This document shows positions 1-5,185 of a stretch of 7,108 bases of DNA, in pieces (position 1 is the stretch's first letter; each line of letters starts with the position of its first letter). Made by a program: the position numbers and the translations under genes. The DNA is from Prevotellaceae bacterium (GTDB lineage Bacteria > Bacteroidota > Bacteroidia > Bacteroidales > UBA932): assembly GCA_031273485.1 (NCBI GenBank), contig JAISRS010000504.1, positions 1-7,108 on the forward strand. The letters run 5' to 3'. A model generated the notes under the pieces. The model did not search any database, was not told the origin of the DNA, and worked only from the letters and a program-made list of their open reading frames with translations.

Positions 1-2271
1 GAAGTGATATTACAACAAAATCTCCGAATCGGGTTCAAGACTGGAACTCAATCCAGAAGCCCTATCGGAGACTTTGCAAAGATAATACAAAATCTTGAAA
101 CAGCCAAAAAAAATTCTTCTAAAGTCGTGGATGAAAACGGCGAACCAATGGTGGTGTATCACGGGACACGGGACAAATCAGGGTTCACCGTCTTTGACAA
201 AAATAAAATTGGCAGTGGAAACGATGAGGGATTTCAGGGTCGTGGATTTTACTTTTCCGGTCAAAAAAGAGTAGCAGACCAATACAGGGGCATGGATGGG
301 AGTATCTACGATACATTTCTTAACATACGTGAACCTTATCACATGTCTTATGAGGAGAGCAACAAGCTGGCAGAAGCAAACAGCGCGGAGGTATCGCAGG
401 AATTTACGGACGAAATAGTTTCCGAGGGGTATGACGGGGTATTTTTTAACGCGAATTTACGCGATGAATTTGTTGCCTTGAACCCTAATCAAATCAAGTC
501 GGCGTTTGAAAATAACGGCAATTTCGACAACACAAGCGACGATACACGTTTTCTGTTTGTCGGCGAGCAGGGCGCCGCCGCTTTGGATAAAGCGGAGGAA
601 GCCACTACCCGAATAGATAATAAGCATGTAGCACTTGAAATGGAAGCCGCCGATAAAGACGAAAGAGCAATCAAATTCGCTACCGGATGGGAACGTGGAG
701 CCGACGGTAAATGGCGGTATGAAATACCGGACATAGTAATAGGTCACGTTCCAAGGAACCTGACAGGTGAAATAAGCGGAGTGCGTGAGTTAAAATACGT
801 CGTAGCGCTCGAACCCGAAGTACTCAAAGCCTATCCGCAACTGGCGAACATGCCGGTGAGATTCGACCCCTCATTAAACGCCAGAGGCAGGTACGACCGA
901 TGGGAAAAAGACATCACCATAAACCCCATGTATGCGCCTGATTACAAGGCTATAGGCTCTGTGCTTGCTCACGAAATACAGCACGCAATACAGCACATCG
1001 AAGGCTTTGCCCGCGGCGCCAATTCCTCCGACGACAACTACAAGTTCTCTGCCGGAGAAGCGGAGGCAAACAACGTACAGCGTCGCATGGGCATGACGCC
1101 GGAGCAGCGTAGAGCGTCACTTGCGGAAGAAACAGAAGACGTAGCACGTGAAGACCAAGAATTTATCTATGAAGCGTTTGAAAATTATTTGGAATATTCG
1201 AAAAAAAACAGTACCTTTGTAGAAAATAATTCAAGTCATGGAAAAAGAGCAGAAGCCGGAATGGATAACGGACGAGCAGTGGGCAGCAGTGCCTTACGTG
1301 GGTTGGTGGGAAAACAACCGCAAGGGGGAAGAATACATCAAACAATCACAGAAGCATCCGCTGACAATGGACGAAGTAGTAGAACTACAACGTCGCAGGG
1401 ACGCACAGCTTGGAGTAAAGAACGATTTCTTGGACAGCTGGAAGTAGCGGCGCTATCCAACGGCACGTGGATAGATGACATAAAATCCATAGCCGAAAGA
1501 CCCGTTTCCAAAGGTCAGGAAAATGAGGTCTATATGTCAAAGGACAAAAAACATGTTATCAAAGTAAACAATCTGTCGTTATTGGACGAAAATCACGATT
1601 TTGATAATTTCATTGACCGATTAAGTTCTCACAACGAGTTGTTTTCAAATATTCAATACGAAATAATAGGCTTTGCAGAGAACAGTATGGGCGAAGTGTC
1701 GGTTGTGTTAAAACAACCTTTTATCAATGCGCCTCACGCCACTCAACAGCAAATAGACAATTACCTTAAAGCTCAAGGATTCCGCAAGGCGAAAATATCT
1801 GACGGCGAAACGGGCTGGACAAACGGCACGTATGAATTATGGGATGCCGAACCACGCAACGTACTTGCCGACAACAACGGCACACTATATTTTATTGATA
1901 CGGTAGTAAACCATGTTTCGGCGCCCGCAAACACAACAGAAATGGAGCAGGCAACGGAACAGTTCATCAACATGGAGAGGACGGTTGACCTTATCAACAA
2001 CAGTCTGGACAGAGCGGTAAAAGAGAAAAAGAATCTTTGCGGAGAATTTGACATATTCCACATCGGGACAGTCTTAAATGCAGCAGCGGAAGCTTCCGAA
2101 CTCACCACCCGCTTTGCCGTGTACATGGCATATCGCACGTCGGGACGCGATATGACGGAAGCAACGCACGCAGCAAAGGAAGCAACGGTGAATTTCAACA
2201 GGAGCGGCAATGGTCGGGTTCGTGGAATGCGCTTTATGTGTTCTTTCGGGCAACAATCAACGGCAGCATGA
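1..2271 (+). CDS. Large polyvalent protein of a mobile element: ADP-ribosyltransferase-like, LPD23-like, kinase-like and LPD38-like domains; 5' partial, 3' frameshifted
   Basis: The frame is open at the left edge (GAA then GTG), so the true start lies outside the window and the protein is probably much longer. Numbering from the GTG at 4: residues ~38-165 form an ADP-ribosyltransferase-like domain with the H-Y-E arrangement (YHGT with H53, GRGFYFS with Y83, E155 in DEFVALNP), preceded by the SKVVDENGEPMVVYHGT entry typical of polyvalent proteins. Residues ~180-375 match the LPD23-type domain (GEQGAAALDKAEE, GWERGADGKWRYEI) and hold HEIQH (H323, E324, H327) with a downstream GEAEA, a zincin-like pattern. 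Residues ~490-645 look like the polyvalent kinase domain: GQENEVY loop, K520 in HVIK, D614-N619 (DAEPRNVL), FID 630-632. Residues ~680-740 resemble LPD38. Such proteins are usually injected or transferred with phage or conjugative DNA and may modify host targets; that role is inferred. Residues ~400-480 are of low quality and overlap a better frame. The C-terminus after residue ~735 is out of frame. Possibly a decaying gene. Domain names are from memory of the families. Confidence 0.8.
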   Translation, partial: EVILQQNLRIGFKTGTQSRSPIGDFAKIIQNLETAKKNSSKVVDENGEPMVVYHGTRDKSGFTVFDKNKIGSGNDEGFQGRGFYFSGQKRVADQYRGMDGSIYDTFLNIREPYHMSYEESNKLAEANSAEVSQEFTDEIVSEGYDGVFFNANLRDEFVALNPNQIKSAFENNGNFDNTSDDTRFLFVGEQGAAALDKAEEATTRIDNKHVALEMEAADKDERAIKFATGWERGADGKWRYEIPDIVIGHVPRNLTGEISGVRELKYVVALEPEVLKAYPQLANMPVRFDPSLNARGRYDRWEKDITINPMYAPDYKAIGSVLAHEIQHAIQHIEGFARGANSSDDNYKFSAGEAEANNVQRRMGMTPEQRRASLAEETEDVAREDQEFIYEAFENYLEYSKKNSTFVENNSSHGKRAEAGMDNGRAVGSSALRGLVGKQPQGGRIHQTITEASADNGRSSRTTTSQGRTAWSKERFLGQLEVAALSNGTWIDDIKSIAERPVSKGQENEVYMSKDKKHVIKVNNLSLLDENHDFDNFIDRLSSHNELFSNIQYEIIGFAENSMGEVSVVLKQPFINAPHATQQQIDNYLKAQGFRKAKISDGETGWTNGTYELWDAEPRNVLADNNGTLYFIDTVVNHVSAPANTTEMEQATEQFINMERTVDLINNSLDRAVKEKKNLCGEFDIFHIGTVLNAAAEASELTTRFAVYMAYRTSGRDMTEATHAAKEATVNFNRSGNGRVRGMRFMCSFGQQSTAA
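1238..1447 (+). CDS. Small 69-residue protein-like ORF nested out of frame in the polyvalent reading frame
   Basis: ATG at 1238 to TAG at 1445-1447, in frame 2 while the surrounding long ORF is in frame 1. The translation starts MEKEQKPEWITDEQWAAVPY and ends GVKNDFLDSWK. It is acidic/aromatic with six Trp and has the balanced composition of a real soluble protein. Its codons (AAG, CAG, GAC, TAC, ATC, CGC, AAC) resemble those of the clearly coding LPD23-like part. In contrast the frame-1 translation of the same bases is rich in Gly, Ser, Arg and Thr and matches no domain I know. It has no clear Shine-Dalgarno, only an A-rich leader, which is normal in Bacteroidota. I do not recognise a function. 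It could be a separate small element gene sitting between two formerly separate polyvalent genes. The alternative is that it is chance overlap. Confidence 0.45.
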   Translation: MEKEQKPEWITDEQWAAVPYVGWWENNRKGEEYIKQSQKHPLTMDEVVELQRRRDAQLGVKNDFLDSWK

Positions 2272-2483
2272 AGTGGATGAAAATGCTCCGGCATAAGACA
2301 TGGGCTATGTCGGTAATGATGCTGCATAATGCCGCAAGAGGCTACGTGCTGTATAATGTGAACAAGTTTCTTATATCCATGTTTGCAGGAGATACTGTTT
2401 CGCAAAACGATATTTCTGTCATCATACAACATTATTCCTGTTTTTTAAAAAGGTGGTTTGCCGCCTTTTTTGTTATTCCGTAA
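2211..2483 (+). pseudogene. Out-of-frame continuation of the polyvalent C-terminal (LPD38-like) segment
   Basis: In frame 3 the bases from 2211 read WSGSWNALYVFFRATINGSM followed by KWMKMLRHKTW, a natural continuation of the ...NFNRSG segment that ends in frame 1 at about 2208. The frame-1 tail instead runs into GNGRVRGMRFMCSFGQQSTAA and stops at 2271. Restoring a single missing base (for example a third A in GGCAATGG at 2207-2211) would join the two. The frame stays open to TAA at 2481-2483, but it reads through the terminator hairpin at 2447-2471. The last ~25 residues are therefore probably not original coding sequence, and the gene appears truncated as well as frameshifted. Sequencing error is an alternative to decay. 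Confidence 0.55.
2447..2471 (+). terminator. Rho-independent terminator after the mobile-element gene
   Basis: AAAAAGGTGG, loop TTTG, CCGCCTTTTT: a 10-bp stem with one G-T wobble, followed by a T-run on the plus strand. The complementary strand is also T-rich after the stem (TTTTTAAAAAACAGG), so it may act in both directions. It ends transcription from the polyvalent gene before the leftward core genes. Confidence 0.7.
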
Positions 2484-2559
2484 CGGTTAAAAATATACTT
2501 AGTAATAAATTATTTATAGAGGTTATTTATTCCTGTTCGGGGGTAATTCAAATTCCAAA

Positions 2560-2604
2560 GGATAATAAAGAAAATAGCCGTAAGTCATCGGACTTTACGG
2601 CTAT
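2560..2604 (-). terminator. Rho-independent terminator downstream of the 358-residue membrane protein gene
   Basis: Hairpin at 2574-2604: ATAGCCGTAA-GTC pairs with GACTTTACGGCTAT (one bulged base), loop of four bases. Reading on the minus strand the stem is followed by TTTCTTTATTATCC, a T-rich tail, whereas the plus-strand side is followed by CAAGATGAAC. It therefore serves the minus-strand gene whose TAG is 30 bases away. Confidence 0.65.
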
Positions 2605-2633
2605 CAAGATGAACTAAAGATTAAATTAAAAAA

Positions 2634-3710
2634 CTATTTCAATGTAAATTGTGAAGACCCTACAAACAGTCCGTCAAGAAAAACCTCAATGTTGTAGGCG
2701 CCGGGCATAAAGTCGCTGTCTTTATAAAACACGCATACTTCCAGGTCTTCGCCGTTGTAATCTACTTCTCTTTTTGCAGAATAGATCAATTGCGCTCCTC
2801 CCGAAACGGGGTCAAACAAATTGGTAACGGATTGAGTGAGCAGGCTTCCGTCGGGAGCTTTTATTCTCACATACACGCTGCGGGGACCTCGTTTGGCTAT
2901 GCTGTTTTCTATCAGAGTGAGGCAAACCTTCAATTGTTCCGTCTGTCTTGCCTTTGTGGTTGCTTTGTCTCTGTCTGTCAGGGCGACGACGGTAATATCG
3001 CGGGTTTTCAGTTCTCCGCCTTTTTCTACTATTGATTTAAGAGCGGTGGTTTCCTGCGAGAGTTGTTCGACCTGCTTTTTCGATTGGGACATTTCCGATT
3101 TCACCTTGGTATTTTCCGCTCTCAAGGCTCTGTTGAGCGTATTCAGCGAATCAATCTGATGCACATAACCGGTCAGAAGTGATTTAAGGTTATTGACTTC
3201 ACGTTCATACTGACGTATTTTAGCTACATTAGCTCTATTGGTGGCTTCGGTTTTTTTGATACGTTCCATGAGAACGTCTATTTTTTGACGTTCGGAATCA
3301 AGTTGAGCGTTCAATGTATCGTTTCCGGCTTTCAATTCTCCGTAATCCGATTTAAGTTTATCTAAATCCATTATCACTTCTTCTCTTTCTATTCTTGCAA
3401 GTTCCAGGTCTTCTGCCGACTGTTTGGTTATTGTGTAAATAAACACTAAAGCAGCTACCAGAGCTATCGACAATACAGCGATAATTACCTGCAAAACTGT
3501 TTTAGTTCCCGATTTGTTATTCGGCGGCGTTGGCGGAGGTAACGGACTACCCGGCGGCGTTGGCGGAGGTAACGGACTACCCGGCGGTGTTGGCGGAGGC
3601 AGCGGACTGCCCGGCGGTCGTGGCGGAGGCAACGGACCTGTTTTGGGCGTGATTAATGGTCTGGGCGATTGTCCGGATATAGGGTTCGTAAAAGTATTTT
3701 TATCTTCCAT
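2634..3710 (-). CDS. Membrane-anchored coiled-coil protein with proline-rich repeat tail; conserved Bacteroidota protein of unknown function
   Basis: 358 residues, ATG start. Residues 1-70 form a proline-rich tail with a ten-residue repeat GSPLPPPTPP. Residues ~72-94 are one hydrophobic helix (VLQVIIAVLSIALVAALVF). Residues ~97-235 are a heptad-like Lys/Glu/Leu-rich coiled coil. Residues ~236-358 form a predicted beta-rich domain (VYVRIKAPDGSLLT, YSAKREVDYNGEDLEVCVFY, PGAYNIEVFLDGLFVGSSQF) that resembles a conserved domain I associate with uncharacterised Bacteroidota proteins, often loosely annotated as chromosome-segregation-like. Lysines before the helix suggest a cytoplasmic N-terminus and an extracytoplasmic coiled coil; this topology is inferred. 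The start lies one base after the stop of a small upstream ORF, which points to translational coupling. Several PPP motifs imply dependence on EF-P. No enzymatic motif is visible, so function is open (scaffold or envelope-spanning tether are possible). Confidence 0.85.
   Translation of the reverse strand: MEDKNTFTNPISGQSPRPLITPKTGPLPPPRPPGSPLPPPTPPGSPLPPPTPPGSPLPPPTPPNNKSGTKTVLQVIIAVLSIALVAALVFIYTITKQSAEDLELARIEREEVIMDLDKLKSDYGELKAGNDTLNAQLDSERQKIDVLMERIKKTEATNRANVAKIRQYEREVNNLKSLLTGYVHQIDSLNTLNRALRAENTKVKSEMSQSKKQVEQLSQETTALKSIVEKGGELKTRDITVVALTDRDKATTKARQTEQLKVCLTLIENSIAKRGPRSVYVRIKAPDGSLLTQSVTNLFDPVSGGAQLIYSAKREVDYNGEDLEVCVFYKDSDFMPGAYNIEVFLDGLFVGSSQFTLK
3523..3642. repeat. 30-bp tandem repeat, four copies, encoding the proline-rich tail
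   Basis: Units begin at 3523, 3553, 3583 and 3613. The first two are identical (GGCGGCGTTGGCGGAGGTAA plus CGGACTACCC), the third differs by a few substitutions, and the fourth is shorter in match and diverged. On the coding (minus) strand each unit gives GSPLPPPTPP. The unit is in frame (30 bp), so copy-number change would lengthen or shorten the tail without a frameshift. The plus strand is G-rich with closely spaced GG runs. Confidence 0.95.
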
Positions 3711-3711
3711 C

Positions 3712-3885
3712 TTATGTATTATTTACTGTATTATTAATACGAATTATTATTTTATTATTTTCCAATGTCAATTTTCCATGAAACTTCAATGATAATGAGG
3801 GAGAATACAACTCGTCGGCTAACCGTAACCCTGCAAATATTCTCTTTAAAATCAAACTGTCCTCCTTATCGCGATAACATTTCAT
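3712..3885 (-). CDS. Small 57-residue hypothetical protein directly upstream of the coiled-coil gene
   Basis: ATG at 3885-3883 to TAA at 3714-3712, one base before the next gene's ATG (TAAGATG), the classic spacing of coupled genes. The translation starts MKCYRDKEDSLILKRIFAGL and continues with RLADELYSPSLSLKFHGKL, then a basic, beta-like end (ENNKIIIRINNTVNNT). An internal alternative start, TTG at 3855, is preceded by AAGGAGG at a good distance; it would give a 47-residue version. I do not recognise the family and see no signal peptide or membrane helix. The support is the open frame, the close coupling, a -7 box upstream (3914-3921) and a plausible amino-acid composition. It could still be a chance ORF in a leader region. 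Confidence 0.45.
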   Translation of the reverse strand: MKCYRDKEDSLILKRIFAGLRLADELYSPSLSLKFHGKLTLENNKIIIRINNTVNNT

Positions 3886-3913
3886 AATTCATTTTATTTT
3901 GTTAATTTGAACG

Positions 3914-3921
3914 CAAAATTA
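3914..3921 (-). promoter_or_regulatory. Candidate Bacteroidota -7 promoter box for the small ORF and coiled-coil gene
   Basis: On the minus strand the bases read TAATTTTG, an exact fit to TAnnTTTG, about 28 bases upstream of the ATG at 3885. I see no clear -33 TTG at the usual distance, so this is only a partial match in an A/T-rich stretch where chance hits are common. The rest of 3922-4012 is A/T-rich and holds nothing else I can identify. Confidence 0.3.
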
Positions 3922-4012
3922 TATAAAAAAGGAATACTACATAATTTTTTTCATATTTTCTACTCATATTTTTTTTCCTTTTTCAAATTCTTTAATGGTA
4001 TTAGACTAATTT

Positions 4013-4924
4013 CTAAGAGTTTTGTTTGGTTAATAATCTGAATATATCTTCCAGTCTGCTTTCTTTTTGTTGCAGCGATATTATTGTCATATTGTTTTTC
4101 ACAGCCCATTTAAACAATTCCGGTCGTATATCTCTGTTATTGCATCCTTTCACAAGAAACACATTTGGTTTCGTCGAATTTACTGTTTCCACAAAATCCT
4201 CCCGTTCCAGAATATCCGTATTGGGCGGTTCCAAAAATTCGACTTCCGTAACCTGTCCAGTAGCCTGCAATTTCAGGGAAGATGTCAGTCCGTCGGCAAC
4301 AATTTCCCCGTTGTTGATTATTATGATGTTGCCGCATATTGCTTCAACCTCCTGCATGATGTGCGACGAAAGCATCACTGTTTTTTCCTTGCCCATTTCT
4401 TTTATCAGGTTGCGGATATCTACAATTTGATTGGGGTCTAAGCCGGTGGTCGGTTCGTCTAAGATTAAAACGTCCGGATTATGAAGCAGGTTTTGAGCAA
4501 GCCCCACTCTCTGACGGTATCCTTTTGAGAGATTGCCTATTCGCTTTGTTTGTTCCGAACCCAAACCCGTCATTTCAATGGCTTTGGATACTGCTTTTTG
4601 TTTCTGCGGAACCTTATAAATTGTTGCGGTCATATATAAAAATTCTTTTACATACATGTCCAAATAAAGTGGATTATGTTCAGGGAGATAACCCGTGATA
4701 CTCTTGATTTTCTTGGGATACACAAGCACATCCATATCATTTATTTTAGCGCTGCCGGAAGAAGGACTGATAACGCCCGACAGGATTTTCATCATGGTTG
4801 ATTTTCCTGCTCCGTTTGGTCCCAGAAATCCGGTAACTCCCGAACCTTCTATATCAAAAGATATTCCTTTTAAGACTTCCTGCGTACCGTAATACTTAAA
4901 CAGGTTTTTAACATTTATCGACAT
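4013..4924 (-). CDS. gldA: GldA-type ABC transporter ATP-binding protein
   Basis: 303 residues from ATG at 4924; a GTG at 4936 would add four residues, but the MSINVKNL start matches the family better. It is a cytoplasmic ATPase that would energise an ABC exporter in the membrane. All nucleotide-binding motifs are present: Walker A GPNGAGKST (35-43), Q-loop region with YLPEHNPLYLD (the Q is E, as is usual in this subfamily), signature LSKGYRQRVGLA (132-143), Walker B VLILDEPTTGLDP (152-164) and the H-loop His188 in SSHIMQEVEA. These blocks read almost like Flavobacterium GldA (gliding-associated, partner GldF/GldG). The C-terminal ~90 residues are the variable family tail. The permease partners are not downstream here, so the export substrate is unknown, and GldA homologues also occur in non-gliding Bacteroidota. 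The gene name marks the subfamily and does not show gliding. A -7 box TACCTTTG lies 34 bases upstream. Confidence 0.88.
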   Translation of the reverse strand: MSINVKNLFKYYGTQEVLKGISFDIEGSGVTGFLGPNGAGKSTMMKILSGVISPSSGSAKINDMDVLVYPKKIKSITGYLPEHNPLYLDMYVKEFLYMTATIYKVPQKQKAVSKAIEMTGLGSEQTKRIGNLSKGYRQRVGLAQNLLHNPDVLILDEPTTGLDPNQIVDIRNLIKEMGKEKTVMLSSHIMQEVEAICGNIIIINNGEIVADGLTSSLKLQATGQVTEVEFLEPPNTDILEREDFVETVNSTKPNVFLVKGCNNRDIRPELFKWAVKNNMTIISLQQKESRLEDIFRLLTKQNS

Positions 4925-4958
4925 TGTCTGTTGCACTATTATTTACAGTTTTTTTTCG

Positions 4959-4966
4959 CAAAGGTA
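4959..4966 (-). promoter_or_regulatory. Candidate -7 promoter box for the gldA-type gene
   Basis: Minus strand TACCTTTG is an exact TAnnTTTG match, followed by GCGAAAAAAAACTG and an ATG 34 bases further on. No convincing -33 TTG is visible at 19-21 bases upstream. The position and sharp match make it the best promoter candidate for this gene, which suggests it is transcribed separately from lpxB. Confidence 0.45.
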
Positions 4967-4978
4967 ATATTTTTATCC

Positions 4979-5185
4979 ATGAAACTTCCTAAGCCGGACA
5001 AGCCGGAACGAAAGAGGATTGTATTTGACTTAGTCAAATACACGGCTAAATCCGAAACATTTGTCGATTTATATAAAAATCCATATAAATACGGACTGAT
5101 TTTTCCATACTTATGCAGGAAAATTTATTTCTCACAAGAGGAAAACAATGTTACTGTTTTCAGTCGATTATTTCCTGTGAATTAA
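4979..5185 (+). CDS. Doubtful 68-residue ORF opposing gldA and lpxB
   Basis: ATG at 4979 to TAA at 5183-5185 on the plus strand, filling most of the 235-bp gap between gldA and lpxB and overlapping the 3' end of lpxB by 26 bases. It begins MKLPKPDKPERKRIVFDLVK and continues KSETFVDLYKNPYKYGLIF. It is basic and lysine/tyrosine-rich with sensible codons (GAA, AAA, GAT) and no in-frame stop in an A/T-rich gap. There is no recognised family, no evident ribosome binding site and no TAnnTTTG box. A 21-bp palindrome sits inside it. It may be a real small gene, a gene remnant, or chance. Confidence 0.25.
   Translation: MKLPKPDKPERKRIVFDLVKYTAKSETFVDLYKNPYKYGLIFPYLCRKIYFSQEENNVTVFSRLFPVN
5021..5041. 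promoter_or_regulatory. 21-bp palindrome between gldA and lpxB (possible operator or weak terminator)
   Basis: GTATTTGACT, one central T, AGTCAAATAC: ten perfect base pairs of dyad symmetry about a single base. As RNA it gives a 9-bp stem with a 3-base loop. The minus-strand flank after the stem (AATCCTCTTTCG) is only weakly T-rich, so it is a poor terminator for lpxB. It lies ~55 bp upstream of the gldA -7 box, a position where an activator site could be. Role not determinable from sequence. Confidence 0.5.

Noticed and set aside
1773..2432. 219-codon minus-strand ORF.
   Set aside because: Antisense to the kinase-like and LPD38-like region, whose motifs are clear on the plus strand; its composition is Cys/His/Arg/Ser-rich.
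3523..3642. 30-bp repeats as a possible CRISPR array.
   Set aside because: The units are directly abutting with no spacers, are in frame and encode a peptide repeat.
3744..3771. TTGACA...TAATAA sigma70-like pair on the minus strand upstream of the 358-residue gene.
   Set aside because: Bacteroidota use the -33/-7 pattern and the match lies inside the probable small ORF in A/T-rich DNA, so chance is the better explanation.
3514..3792. Plus-strand glycine-rich ORF (GGVGGGNGLPGG repeats) resembling a Gly-rich surface protein.
   Set aside because: It is the antisense of the proline-rich repeat; the minus strand has the membrane helix, coiled coil and conserved C-terminal domain.
4026..4441. Two overlapping plus-strand ORFs (134 and 124 codons).
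   Set aside because: Both are antisense to the gldA-type ABC ATPase gene, which has every nucleotide-binding motif.
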